This document shows, piece after piece, positions 33,201 to 45,300 of a stretch of DNA of 64,000 bases (the stretch's first letter is position 1; every line of letters starts with the position of its first letter). Under the pieces are notes generated by a model that was given only the letters and a program-made list of their open reading frames with translations, was not told the origin of the DNA and did not search any database. Both the position numbers and the translations under genes were made by a program. This DNA comes from Pleodorina starrii. Taxonomy: Eukaryota; Chlorophyta; Chlorophyceae; Chlamydomonadales; Volvocaceae. The stretch lies in the NCBI GenBank assembly GCA_030267565.1, contig BRXU01000007.1, forward strand, positions 2,356,001 to 2,420,000, written 5' to 3'.

Positions 33201-35610
33201 AGGCGGTCTTTCCGTCGGGACTGGGTTAGCAGCCCCTGGCCAGCGTCAGGGCCCGGTCAGATACTGTAACGACACACACACACACACAGCGGTAGAGCAG
33301 CGGGACAGACAAGTGGTGGGGGATCATCCGACAGACAGGTGGCCTTCCCCCTGGCAACACGCAACGAAGAACGAACCCTTCCTCCCTGCACGAGCCTGAA
33401 CGCAACCCGCTGGCCAACCACCAGCCCACGCCGGCCACATTCAACACCCCGTCTGCCTCCATCTGCCAACGCAAATCTCCAGGCAGCCTCCTCTTCTACT
33501 CGTCCTGTCTCTTGACTGCCGCGCGGTGCGCGGTCCTCAACCCCTCGGCCCACCTGTAGGTCAGCCAGGCTCGACCCGGCTGTCTTTTTGATCATCTTGA
33601 CCGCCACCCGCTGGCCCCTGAGGCGAGCAAGCGGACAGGGACGGCACGGCACGTCAACAAGTACAACTTTAGGAAACAGAGAACCCAGGATCCTACTGGA
33701 CAGGCGCCGGAAGCCCAGTGTCGCCACGCGGCCCTGAGGACTGCCTTTCAGTGGGGGTCCTTCGCTGGAAACCTAGGGCCTTCCAGAATTCCAGGGTCTG
33801 CTGCCTCAAATCCCTTCGCTCCTCGCGTGCCTGTCCTTGGCTGGTCGCCAGAGCCCCGGTTGATGAGAGCCCCGGTTTTCTGCACCAACACTTCAGCGCT
33901 CCCTCCTGAGACAACAACTCCCTGAGACGACGCCCTGACCGGGTTGCTGAACCGGCCCGCTGTAATGCGAACTAGCGCCGCTGCTACCGTCGCCGTCTAC
34001 GCCGCCGCACCACCCGGCGGGTTGCAAGCAGCGGAGGCACGGCCGTTTCCGCCGCAGCAGCAAGGGCCTTCCCTCCCCCGAGCCTCACAACTTACTTGTA
34101 TCGCCCCTTGTAGACAGCCGCGAAGCCTCCCTGTCCCAGCAGGCCCCGCGTGCTGTAGTCAATTTTCAGGTCCCCCTTGGTCAAGTCAATGTCCAAGTCA
34201 ACCTCGTACGTCACAGCTGCCGAGGCCTCTTGCTGCACCCCGGCCGACGCCCCTTCCAGCGCCGCCGCCGTCGGCGGCGCCGACGCCGCCCCCACCGCCG
34301 CTGAGGTTGAAAGCACCCCTGGTGCTGACGCCGGCGGCGGCAGCGCCGCCGCCGCGACGCCAGGAGCGGCGGCGGTCGCCGCCGCCCCTGCCGCTGCGCC
34401 CCCAGGTGGTGCTGTTGCGCTGGTCAAGCCTGCGGCCGCTGCAAGATCCCCGGCTTCTGCCGTCGCGACGACTGACGCCGCTGACGGCGCCGCCGCCTGG
34501 TGAGCGCGGACCCGGGCAGTAAGGGCAGCTAGGTGTGCGCGCTTGGCCGGGAAGTGAAAGAACAGAACTGTGGCGATGTGACCTGGTCACCAGGGGCTGC
34601 TGCGCAGGTAACACGGATTCGCCAACCGCACCGCACCGTGCAACACGGGCTCGGACTTCAAGTGCGGTGCTTTCAATAAAACAGTGCCTCTGAGCGATTG
34701 ATTAAACACGTGCCAACAAGATGGGATTGGGGGCGCGAACGTCAGCCGGCGGCCTGCGCCCGCCGTACCAGGACGTGCCGTACGCGCCGTACCTTTGACG
34801 ATTCTTCCTGCGGTTGCTGTAGGCCCCGCTCCGCCGCGAGCCGCTTCGCCGCCTCCTCCGCTACCCGCCGTGCCGCCTCGTCGGGGGAACCCGCCCCCGC
34901 CGCGTTCGCGTGACCTTTGACGGATTTCGTGATTTCATTTAGGCGCTCCTCTGCAGTGCCTCGTCCCCCGTCCTCGTCGTCACTTTCGTACGATGGTCCC
35001 GGAGCGGCCTTTTCGGTGCCGGGCTGGCCCCGTGCCTTGCCGTCGGTAGCAGCTTGCTGTCCGCCGGGCAGGGATACCGGGTTGGCCGGCTGGCCCGGCC
35101 GCGCCGATTGCGTGGGCCCGTTCGTTGTAATGTTTGAATGGGAAGTATCTCCTGTTCCCTGCATGGAGACGCTGTCCTGACTGGCCGGTGCGGCCGGGGG
35201 CCGGGAAGATGCCGATGGAATACTGGTCTGTCCGTTCGTCGAAGGTGCCGCTGCCTGAGGCGCTGGTAGTTCCCCATCCGATCTCCACAAGCGTCTGACC
35301 CAGCGCCAGGGCGAGGTGCACACCGCCAGTGCCGCAGGGAGGACGAACACGCATACGAAAAAAATCACCGCTGGCGAACCGGCTTCCGAGTGGTCACCTG
35401 AATGATTACAGGGAGGGACACTGAAGGCAGTCAAGACAGTGTGCGGTTCGTGAGTCAACGAGGGCGTTTTGTAGCAGATTGCAAGGCGTATAATGCCTCA
35501 CCGAGGCATTTATACCATAGTTATGCTGGTTCCAGCTGTCTGCACCTACCTAATCTTTGGTAATCTCCCGCATGCCCAGCTGGGACCCCCGCCAGCAGCA
35601 GCCGCCTCAT
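30239..35610 (-). CDS. Membrane-anchored TKL-type Ser/Thr protein kinase
   Basis: Twelve exons join in frame to 657 residues: 35550-35610, 34793-35397, 34096-34496, 33554-33617, 33116-33160, 32766-32846, 32399-32511, 32047-32130, 31311-31459, 30850-31046, 30545-30592, 30239-30364. A hydrophobic helix at about residues 29-47 (AVIFFVCVFVLPAALAV) follows a short N-terminus. Residues 50-335 are disordered and Ala/Pro/Gln-rich. The kinase domain covers about 339-616, with all key residues: glycine loop GQGGFAAVYKG, VAVK Lys363, helix-C Glu386, HPNIVTLFG, catalytic HRDLKPAN (Asp462), SDFG (Asp480), TTAYIAPE (Glu508), VIMWEMLAGKRPW and QRPSSQQ. This pattern places it in the TKL/MAP3K-like group and predicts activity. 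The tail carries polyglutamine (30294-30316). The start exon is inferred from frame and position. Substrate unknown. Confidence 0.88.
30294..30316 (-). repeat. (CAA)n polyglutamine tract in kinase tail
   Basis: Seven CAA codons plus CAG in the last exon give eight glutamines near the C-terminus. The array is likely length-variable. Confidence 0.9.
32586..32604. repeat. Short perfect palindrome in kinase intron
   Basis: CACCCCTAC and GTAGGGGTG, separated by one base, between exons 32399-32511 and 32766-32846. No role evident. Confidence 0.7.
32979..33059. repeat. (CCA/CCG)n trinucleotide array
   Basis: About 80 bp of CCACCG/CCACCA units in the kinase intron 32847-33115. Frames reading polyproline or His-rich through it are artefacts of the repeat. 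Confidence 0.95.
33213..33280. repeat. Dispersed intronic repeat, copy 2
   Basis: Partner of 3426-3492 (one mismatch over about 67 bp). It lies in the kinase intron 33161-33553, between two CA microsatellites (33180-33195 and 33272-33289). Confidence 0.9.
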
Positions 35611-35948
35611 GGTTGAATAGAAACCAGCCTGCGCAGCTCGCCAAACCGCTCTCGATAGATTAGCTTTGTACTACACGTCTCAAGGACATCTGTATGTCAG
35701 CGACACAAGGAAAACCCGCAACTATTGGTGCACTGGAGTGCACAGGTTTGATAGACGCTAGAGCGTAGTTTTGCATTAATACATATACATCATGTCATCG
35801 TCGTCAGATTCCCTGTCATTACGCACATCATGCAAGCAGCCTGCTCCCTGCTGTAAATTACCGTACGTCCCAGCGCACTCCCCATTCAGCTGCGTACTGC
35901 GTATGCTTCGCACCGGGTGAGTCCGGAAAAGCCAACAATATCATAAAC
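35611..35948. promoter_or_regulatory. Divergent promoter region, kinase (-) and SET gene (+)
   Basis: 338 bp separate the two predicted start codons. An AT-rich stretch TTTTGCATTAATACATATAC lies at about 35770-35789, roughly central. Shared bidirectional control is plausible but unproven. Confidence 0.5.
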
Positions 35949-38900
35949 ATGTGTGCGCGCATATCCTCAAGCGCGACGCGGTGCAGCCTCGCCGTAAATT
36001 CCGAGCAGTATGCTCGGACTCGCACAGTGTTTCGAGAGCTTTCTACGCAGGCGAAGGTGCACACGACCTTAAAATTAGGGCGGAGCTTACAAACATCGAT
36101 GGGACTTGCGACATCCGAGCGGGCTTCCGCGGGCGACGTATTGATGCGGGTGCCTAAGTCGACGGCCATCGTCCTCGACTACAGCGCCGGCCTGCTGCTT
36201 CCAGCCTCCGCTCTTTGGCCCAGGTAGGGAGCTTGCGACCGCCCTGCGCCGGGTGGAGAGGCTCCAGCAGCCAGCCTGTATGCGCACGTCCGGGAGGACC
36301 CCCTTGGGGACGGCGCCCGACTACATACAAGGCAGGCCCACACCTGACCTGACCGCCTATCCTGGCCCTAGACAATCCCAATGGTTATCACTTCTATCCA
36401 CAGACGCAAAGTTCTGGAATAGTGCACAACATGGGATCGGCGGATCCTGGACTCCTGGCAAGCTGCGGCATCATACCGGAGGCAGGCGCGGGGCTGAGAG
36501 ACGGCATGCATGCCCATTGCCACCACGTTCCGTGCACAAGGCGTACGGCAAGGTTTCATGTTCTTCGTCCTGGATTCTGACGGCACCTTCCGTTCGCTTC
36601 GACGACAGACCCGCCATCCCGCCTTCACCCATGGCACAGCACACGTAGCGGTTACTTCGGTTTCTAGACCATCACTTGTACTGCACGCACCATAGCCGAG
36701 GCCGACGCTGTCCCACTGCAACGAACTCACTTGTCGTCCACCCCCTCCCGACTTTGCATACGCAATTACGAACCCGCCCGCCTTTCCGTAAGCATCCGCT
36801 CGCGCCCGCCTTTCCACACCCGTCCGCTCGCGCCCGCCTTTCCACACCCGTCTGCCACCCCACCCCACACCGCCGCACGCAGGTTGCGTGGCGCCGCCTC
36901 CAGCAGCCCGGAGCCTCTGCCCTGGGACATCCTGCACTCCCTGGCGCTGGTTGACGGCCTCGCGGGTGCGTGAGTGATGTGTGGGCGCTGGCGGATGGGG
37001 GTACCGGTAGGTGGGACCTGTGGGGGCATGTGGGCGGCCACCAGGACATGCCCCATGTAGGGGCATGCGGGCGGCCACCAGGACACGCCCCATGTAGGGG
37101 CATGTGGGCGGCCACCAGGACACGCCCCATTGCCCTGTCTGTAAAGCCCTAAGCCCAGCCCGATTCGCGAGTTGGTTCTATCGTAAGAGAAAGCCGACTG
37201 TCGCCGTGTGTTGCATGTGCCTTTCTCCTGGCGGGCCATCAGGTGACGGTGGTGACTTCTGGCAGAGCTACTGCGATGCGCTGCTGCCTGCCCCGGAACA
37301 GCTCACGCTGCCGATGTGTTGGGAGGCGCCCCGGCTGGCGCAGCTGCAGCACGCCGACATAGCGGCCGCCGCGGCGGCGCAGCAGGTGGGCGCGGCGGTC
37401 GAGTGGCTGCCCTCTCTCCCTCCCTCTCTCTTGCCTGATTTCTCGTCGCTTGTGAGCTCTTACGGACCCTCTCACTGCCGTCGCTGACCCCTCCTCCGTG
37501 CTCCCGCGCCAGGCCCGGCTCTCTGGGCTCTTCCCCGATCTCATGGAGCCGCTCGCGCCGGGTAAGTGTACGACATGTGTATGTACGGCGTGTCGTGCGG
37601 CGGCGCGCCCTGGTGTGCTGCCATGCCGACCGCACTGCTGAACCCACTCGCCCCGACCGCACCGGCCCGCAGGCCCCACTCCCGCCCGACCCGCTGCCGC
37701 GCCCTGCTGACCTGTGCCAGCTGTGCCCCGGGACTGCTCTCCCGTTACCCGCCCATCTCCTCTGCTGCGGTCCGCGCTGCTGCGGTCCCTGCTGCTGTCG
37801 GTGTTTCACACATGCTCCCTCTCACGCCCGCAGACGTGCCCAGCTGGTTCCAGTGGGCGTTTGCGTGCGTACGCAGTCGGGCATTCCGGTGGGTGGCGGT
37901 GGCGCAGACGTCCCCATCATCGTCCCCATCATGGGAGGGCGCGCGAGCGAGCGAGTGAGGGCTTAGTGGGGGCTGGTCAGGAAGGCTGAGCGCGATTGGG
38001 AGTTCTGGACGGTAGGGCAGGAGGGCGGGAGGCGGGCAGCGGTGGGAAATGGGCAGCGGTTGTCCTTGATAAAGGAGGGCGGTAGCGGTACCTGCAGCGG
38101 TTGCCGTGAGGCTAACGGTAGCGGTGGCGGTAACACGAGTGCTTGCAGGCGCGCACGGCAGCAAGGTTGGGCGAGGGTGTGGCGTGCAGCTGTCTGCAGG
38201 CGGGCGCTAGCGGCTCGCAGGCTGTTTGGGTTGCACCGCACGCGCCGTAAGGCCCAAGAAGCGGAACGGCGGCCCGCACCGCCGCGGCGCACTTGCGGCT
38301 CTACGTACGGTTAGGGGCAGGCGCTGGGGTCCCAACACCCATCCACCACCGCCGGACCGCGCCGCCGCCCTCGCCCCACGCGGCCAGCTGCCACGCAACA
38401 TAAGTCCTGTTCCTTGATCTGGTTTCCCTGGCGATGACCCCTTCGTCTCAATTCCTTCATCTCGATGCAGAAATTCTCTTGACGCGTATCTCATCGGGTT
38501 GGCTCACCGATTCGCCGTGTTCCGATCTCATTGTCACCCCTTGCCAATCCCCCATCAACCAGGGCAGGGCCCGACGCCTTTGCCTTCGTGCCCTTCCTGG
38601 ACTTCGCAAACCACGCCGAGGCGCCCACCTCAGCAGCGGCGCCGCCAACTGCCAACGGTGCGCCAACCGCCAATGCGGACTTCCGCGTCTCGCCGCCCCT
38701 GGCCGCCGCCGGCAGCGGCGGCGGAGGCAGCAACGGCAGCGGCGGAGGTGGAGGCGAGTTCTTTGAGTTGGTCGCCCTGAGGGACATTGCCCATGATGAG
38801 GAGGTCACGATTTGCTACAGCGGACCGGAGGGCTACACCAACCAGCGGTATATGGCGCAGTACGGATTCGTACCGCAGGGCGGTAACCCGGCAGACCGGA

Positions 38901-40059
38901 TAAAGTTGGAGCTGGAGCCGCAGTGAGTTCAGTGTTCCCGTTACGGTACCTTCACTTAGGGTTTGTGCATGACCAAGCATGGTCGCCTCGGCTACGGAGG
39001 GCTGAGGTTTCGAGGGAAACCGTCATGCATATGTGGTGGCCCACATTCCAAAGGGGAACATGTGGGTTCCTCCCTGCCGCAAACACGCCGCTGCGACACC
39101 CCGCACCTACCACACCACGTCGGCAGGAACGCGTGAGAAGCGCCCTTCATCGCGCCGAGCGACCTATACATAATACATTACCCCAATGGCCTGCCACCCC
39201 GTCCGCCCGCTTACTGCATTTACTCCATCCCCCACCTGCCCAAGTGCCCATACGCCTGCGGCCTCGTCGTCCATTTGACGCCCCATGTGTATCACACCCC
39301 GTGTGCACCGTGTCCTGATCACCGTGTCCTGATCAGGCTCCAAGCGGCCCCCCTGGAGTTGGCCCGGCTCCAGGGCCTGATGGGGGACGCGCTGTTCCTG
39401 GCGGCGCTGCGCGGCACCGACCCTTACCTGGCCGCTGCGCTAAAGTCGCTGCCGCTGAGGGACGGCCCGGAGGAGGGGACCGACCCGCGGGTCGCTGGGG
39501 CGCCAGGGCAACAAGGTGGCGGAGGCGGTGGCGGCGACGCGAGCATGCGGACGGCGGCAGCGCTGCTGGAGCAAGTGCGGGCGCAGATGGCCGAAGGTAA
39601 GGGCGGAGGGCTTCAGGGCGCGGCGGCCGCTCGCTCCTGTGGTTTGTTACCGGTATTTGATCATTTGATTCTGGTTTGCTTTTAAAAAAAGGTGGCGGTG
39701 AGGGCAGGGGGTAGTTGGGTTGTTGTTTTCTGGGGTTTGCCGCGGGGCCTGCCCTCCCTGGACTATACCCGGAGCCGTCCTTGTTTTTGACCTGCCACCC
39801 TCCTTCCCAGTCTTGGCTCTGGGTCGCCTACGTTGCCCTTCCCCGCGGTCTCGTCTCTTATCTCCCTCCCCGACACCAAGGCACCACGGCGCTCGAAGCG
39901 GACGAGGAGATGTTGGCGGGATCGGCCGGCGAGGCGCTGTGGGCCGCCGACCCGCGGCTGGCGGCGGCGGTGTCGTACCGAGTGGAGCGGAAGCGGTTGC
40001 TGGCCAAGGGCGAGGCGCTCCTAAAGGCTTATTTGAGAGGCAGCGCGCGATTCCGATGA
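35949..40059 (+). CDS. SET-domain protein methyltransferase, Rubisco-LSMT/SETD3-SETD6 type
   Basis: Eight exons join in frame to 467 residues: 35949-36223, 36883-36965, 37243-37385, 37513-37561, 37834-37888, 38563-38922, 39337-39596, 39881-40059. The first ~50 residues (MCARISSSATRCSLAV...) are Arg/Ser/Ala-rich and could be an organelle transit peptide. The split SET domain follows: GDVLMRVPKS, then the inserted helical region with PSWFQWAFACVRSRAF, then FAFVPFLDFANHAE (Asn218-His219), FELVALRDIAHDEEVTICYS and YTNQRYMAQYGF, the usual AdoMet-binding NH and C-terminal Tyr motifs. The rest (residues ~323-467) matches the position of the helical substrate-binding domain. A Gly/Ser/Asn-rich insertion (about 38655-38755) lies inside the SET core. 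It should methylate lysine or histidine of a non-histone protein; the target is unknown. The start codon is the first in frame and could be further downstream. Confidence 0.83.
37023..37130. repeat. 37-bp minisatellite, about 2.9 copies
   Basis: Units begin at 37023, 37060 and 37097 (GGGGCATGTGGGCGGCCACC...). Each contains a short inverted GGGGCATG/CATGCCCC pair. The array is in the SET-gene intron 36966-37242. Confidence 0.9.
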
Positions 40060-40768
40060 TTACGGAGATGGCCATTATGATAATATTTCATAGCCATGAC
40101 GATATTGATGTCAACTTGCCGATCCTGCAGCGGTGAAACCGTTAAAAACGGGTTCCACGCTCAAGCGGAGCGCCCCGTCTGCGCGCCCCTTAGGCGGGCT
40201 GCTGGTTTTCTCATCGGTGGGGAGGTGCGGGACGTGATGATCTCTTGGGACCAGGTCAAGCGCGGCAGCCCTCCTGGCGCGGATATTCCCAGGGCCCGAA
40301 GAGAGATACTGCGGGAACAATCCCACCTCCTGGGTACTTGATTTACCGTATGTGCGCCCCGGTGGAGACGGAAGTCCGTTGCGGTGGGCCACATGTTACC
40401 GGTGTACAGTACAACATGTACGTGCCTGATGCTTGACTCCTCATGTAGGGGCGGAAGGGGCTATCGTTGGTGCGCGCTCGTGCATGATTGTGTTAGCTAC
40501 CGTACAGCTGTAGGAGCCGCCCTCAGTCCTGATGTGCTTAGTAATCCTGGCGGGGCGGTTCCACTGATGCCCAAAGCTATTACTACTGGATTTCGGGCGA
40601 GGTCGAGTCTCTCAGCTAAAACTAATTCTACGCGATGGGTGGCTCCAGTACAAGCTAGGTTGCACTGTACAGAAACCAAAAAGAGTGGAACGGGCAGGTT
40701 ACGTGACATGACCCAACCCCAAAGAGTAGCTGCAGCGTCAGTTCTGTCAGTTCCTACCCCCAGCGTAA
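40060..40768. other. 3' flank of SET gene; no further gene seen
   Basis: Presumed 3' UTR and spacer. No TGTAA was found close to the stop codon. No conserved frame. Confidence 0.5.
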
Positions 40769-41495
40769 TAGGGGTGTTTCTATGGGCCCGAAACCACAAT
40801 CTACGGGGACCTACGGGGTAGCTCGTCCCACCGTACCGTAGGAAAATTCTCCTACTTTGCTACGCCGACTTTGGCCCGTAGCAAAGTAGGAAGTCGTAGG
40901 ATGGAGCTAGTGGAGCTAGCGGAGCGAGCTTATTACTGCAACTTTCCCGCTTCCTTGGCCACCGATGTACTCGGAAAAAAGCGGGCTTCTCCCAAGGCTA
41001 ATTGTTCAGAAGGAGCGGCTTCTTGGCATGGAAATGTGCAATTCTCAGAGGCATGCATAGATGTCTTGCTTTATACTATAAGTTATCAAGTCATAGCATA
41101 TTAGCCTCTTATGCGAGGGCGCGTTTGCAAGCCATCACTAGACCATGAACAACTGGGGTTCCTTTTCGTTGAAGGCGCCGCATCAGAATGATAATCTCGG
41201 ACTTCTGGGAACATCTGGAGTCTGTACTGGATCATGTCCATAAGCAGGGCAATGACCTGCTCGTTTGTGGGAGCCATCCTTATACCGGCATGGGTTCGCG
41301 TTGCCGATAGCTCTAACGGAGTGTCCTAAATTTATGATACAACTCCATAAGATTGCTTCAAGTAATAGTTGCAAAATTGTATTGGTTCCACTATGGTTTC
41401 AGGAGGACCATAGAAACAGCCCCTGTACGGATTCTACGCGCATTCTATGTACGAGGTAGATACGCCCGGAACCAAAAGCCATAGAAACACCCCTA
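40769..41495. mobile_element. MITE-like element with TA duplication (723 bp plus TA/TA)
   Basis: Fifteen-base inverted ends GGGGTGTTTCTATGG (40771-40785) and CCATAGAAACACCCC (41479-41493) are each flanked by TA, the duplication made by Tc1/mariner and related elements. A further degenerate end-like copy, CCATAGAAACAGCCCC, lies at 41409-41424. No transposase frame is present. It contains the hairpin at 40851-40890. Confidence 0.6.
40851..40890. repeat. Perfect 14-bp-arm hairpin
   Basis: CCTACTTTGCTACG at 40851-40864 and its exact complement at 40877-40890 are separated by 12 bases. It lies within the TA-flanked element. Confidence 0.95.
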
Positions 41496-42334
41496 ATGTA
41501 CGCGGAGCTGTAATGTACGCGTCGTGTGAGGTACATTTGCACTGTCCCAACTTTGTACCGCCAGCTCGTTGCAAGTAGCTACCATACATGTGAATCAATG
41601 TATCCGTAAGCCCTTTGCAGTGTTTCGACAAAGAAACGCGTCCCCGAACACAACCGGGACAACAGGGACTGTCCCGGAACGGGGCAATCGGGCAAAGTAC
41701 CCGCAAAGACAGGAGCTCGCTCATCCTGCGGGGCACGAAAAAGAAAATGGATAAGGTGATAGGGAGCGTGAAACAAGCCATCTGGACGGCCCACGGCACA
41801 ATACTTCTTGCGTTTTATGCGGGCTTACGTCACTTCCGAGGTCGGTCGCCCGCCTTTATGTATGACCACATGAACATACCATTTTTTTCTGTGATGTATA
41901 AATTAGCCTTGAAAGAGTGCTTAACGCACACTCTTTGGATGTAGTGAGCCCTCAGCGAGCGATGGGACGCTTTCCCATGCAAGGCCAGCCAAATGCGAGG
42001 TAAGTTAGGTAAAAGCCACGAGTAGCAAATACCAGCCGTAACTATATCTACCCCCTTTTCCGGCATTGAGAAGATTTTGGACATTTCCGTACCGACACTT
42101 TTAGTATTGCACATGAAGTACTATGCAGTGATTCGCAGTCTGTAAGCTCAAGTACGTAAGGCATGGTACATTGCGTAGCACAGAATTGACAAAGGTATTT
42201 GGCATTAGTACTAGCGAACACGACTAGCGAAGCGAGCTTTTGTCACAACTGGACGTTCTGTCAGAGAAGATCTTTCTTCTTTCCCGACGCTCTGTGTAAC
42301 ACAACAAGGGCAGTCTTGCGTACCTGTGATAAAA
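41496..42334. other. Spacer and 5' flank of cyclase A
   Basis: Moderate-GC sequence with short open frames only. The promoter of cyclase A must lie at the right edge; no clear TATA box. Confidence 0.5.
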
Positions 42335-45300
42335 ATGCAACTCAAGGTCCTGCTCTCCTGTTTCGGCCGGGGGAGAGGAGAGGATGCACTACCCGGGGAC
42401 CACAGTGCGCCTGCACATTTGAGGGCTGCTCTTTCAAAGCCCTCATCCTGTCCCGCGGAGAGGGCGCCCCCCAGGCCCACTGACTATGAGCAGCTGGACT
42501 TGGCACTTGAAGAGCGCCTTGGCAGCCGCTCTCAATTCAATCAGTCGCTCGCAGACGAGGAACTTGCTTTGGGAACCTTCCCGCAGCTCAGACCGCACGC
42601 AGCAATTTCCGCGGGAAAGAGCGAATTGGTGGGTGTCAGGCGCTTGAGGTGCCTCTGTGCGCGGCAGCAGATGTATACATTCACGCGTATTCACTCACAA
42701 TACATGTATTTGTCCGTGTTAGGAGTATCGGCGCGACGCGATGATATGCTCGAGAATGCCGGCCGCTGTAACAGTTTTCAGCCAGGATGGGCAAGTTGTG
42801 CACCAGAACAGCGCATCCGTTTTCTACCTTGGTGATCGAGTCAGCAGCTCATTGCCAGGCGTCGACGTGTTGGCGCTGGTGTTCCAGCTCGAACCCGACA
42901 AATTGGACCGAATGCTGCGGGACATTGAACACGAGAGCGGTGGCCGTTGGAGAGGTTCGTACCTTTCGTTGCCAGGGGATACCATGTTTATGTATGACCG
43001 TTGCACATCGCTGCATGTGGGAGGCGCCTGCTCCAAGGCCTCTTTAGGCACGCCCCTCGCACGTGCTAAACATGACAGCGTTACGACACACCTTCTTCGC
43101 GGCCAGAAGGCGTAGCACTAAAGCGAACCGAGCACGCGTAAGGGTTGCAACAGCCGATGCAACGACAGCAGGCGGGGTTGTTATAGGGGGCGCTTGTCTG
43201 CCTTAAGGGCTACTGCCGCATACACGCGCTTGTGCAGCTTACCGCCGGATCTGCGGAACTTCCTCGCTGGCCGCTGGGCCGCCTCTCTGCCAGCCCCTCC
43301 AATGTCGCTCCAATGCCCCTACCCAAACACAACCGCCCTCCCTCCCTCCCTCCTTCCGTCCCACCCCATTCTAAAACCCCTGTGCCTTCCTTCCCAGGCA
43401 TCGTCCGTGTGCCATCCAGCCTGGTGGCTGCTATGCCATCCAGCCTCCTCGTTCTTCAACCCCATCTCTCCAGCCCCGGCGCCAGCAGCCTTCCGCTCAC
43501 CCTCCCCACACCGGCGCCCGCGAAGCAGCTGCCACACACGCGCTCCGATACCTCCGCAACGGTAGTGGTTGACACCATGGACGGTAGCCCTCGCGGCGTG
43601 CTCGGCCGACCCGTGGGCCACTTGCCGCCCGAAGCCGACCGGGAGCGCGCAGAGGCCGCCGCGGCCGCTGCCGGCTCTGCAGCAGCACTGGCTGGGAGCG
43701 TGCAGCATGCGCACTTGTCAAATGGCCAAGAGCCTGGGACGCGACACGGGGGCGTGCACGGCCCGAGCTTCCCTATGACTGGCCTGGCGGACGCATCGCG
43801 CAGGGGGGCCGTCACCCTGCAGCTTGCGGCGACAGGCTCGCACTCGCCTTCGGTGACGCTTAGCATCAGCCCATTCGGGCCGGCGGCGGCGCCGCCGTTC
43901 CCACCAGGCATTCTTGCTGCGGCCGACGCGGCAGGGGTGACAGCGGCAGATGGGCCCGCGGCGGTGGTGCTTGCGGATTCTGCAGCGGCGGGGAGCGCCG
44001 CTTCCGCTTCCGCGGGCGCGCCGGCGCTGCAGCAGACCATGTCCGGCAAGTCACTCAACGTTGGCGGCAGTCGTGGAACTACGGCGGCTCTGATGCCGGA
44101 GTGCCTGAGTTCCATCGGTCCGCACGTGCCTATGCAAACCTCCCATGGGTCGTTGGGTTTAGGTCAAGGTGGGTTGGATGGGTCGGGCTGCGTGATGTTG
44201 TAACTTTACCCCATTACCCGTTTACCGTACCAAACCTAACGTGCTTACAGCCTCCTTTTTTTGGCGCCGTGAAGGGTTTTATTCCTGTTCTTTTAGAGAA
44301 AAAATGTTTTTGGATACGCAGGGGGGTTTCCGCGCGTGTCCGAATTCCTTTGCGAGTTATGCGAAAGCGTGTAAATCTTTGACTGGCTGTGTGCTCACTC
44401 TTAAAGCAGACTAAAGCGGAGTGCACCGTCGGCTGATGGTCAGGCATGAAGGGGATCGTAACAGCCCATTATACACACGCCAAAGCACAGCCACCGCCCC
44501 GCAAACCCATCCATCCGCCGTGTCGTGCGCTCCGGCCGTTTTTAGCGGACTCAAGAACTCCTGAACTGTGAATATTCGTGCGGTGCATTGTCGCGCTTTG
44601 CTGCGCCGCGTGCCTTGGTGCAGGTACCACGTTTTCGCTGGATAGCTGCCGGCCGCGCTCCGTCAGCACGACGACGGCGACGACGACGATGATGGCGACG
44701 CCCTTCAGCGGTCTCGCCAGCCTAACGGCCAACGGCCAACCCCCAACGATCGTGACCAGCAACGGCCACTTCGCCGACCTCACCGCCACCACCAACGAAG
44801 TCAGCCAAGCAGACTTTCCGGAGGGCGTCCTAAACAGGCAACAGCACGGGGCGGCCCTGCAGCGCACGGCGACGTGCCCCATCGGGCTAGGTCTGGGGGA
44901 GGCAGCGCCGGAGGCCGCCGGAAGCGCCGGCGCCGTATCGGCGATGGCGGCAGCGGCGGCGTCGCCAACCGTCCCGCAGGTCCTCGTGTGGGACGCCGGC
45001 GCCGACCCGCTCGCGACCAGCACGTTCGGACTAGCACTCGGCCGCCCCACCGAGACCGCAGCCGTTGCGGCGCCAGCTGTTCCGCAAGAACCCGCCGGTG
45101 GAGGCGCCGGCGGCCGCGCCACGAGCCCGGGCCTGGGCACAGGCACCGGCATTGGTACCACCACCGGTGGCCGTAAGCTGACCGTGACGGGCGACGGAGC
45201 CGACCTGGAGAGTCGCGGCAGTTGCGGGCTGCAGGGTAGCGGGAACCACGTGCGCGTGGTAGATCTGGCTTTTTCGAACCAGCGGCGGTCCACCAGCCAG

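Noticed and set aside
35505..35512. TATAAA on the minus strand as kinase promoter
   Set aside because: It lies downstream of the best start codon (35610), inside the first intron; transcripts from it would lack an in-frame ATG before the membrane helix.
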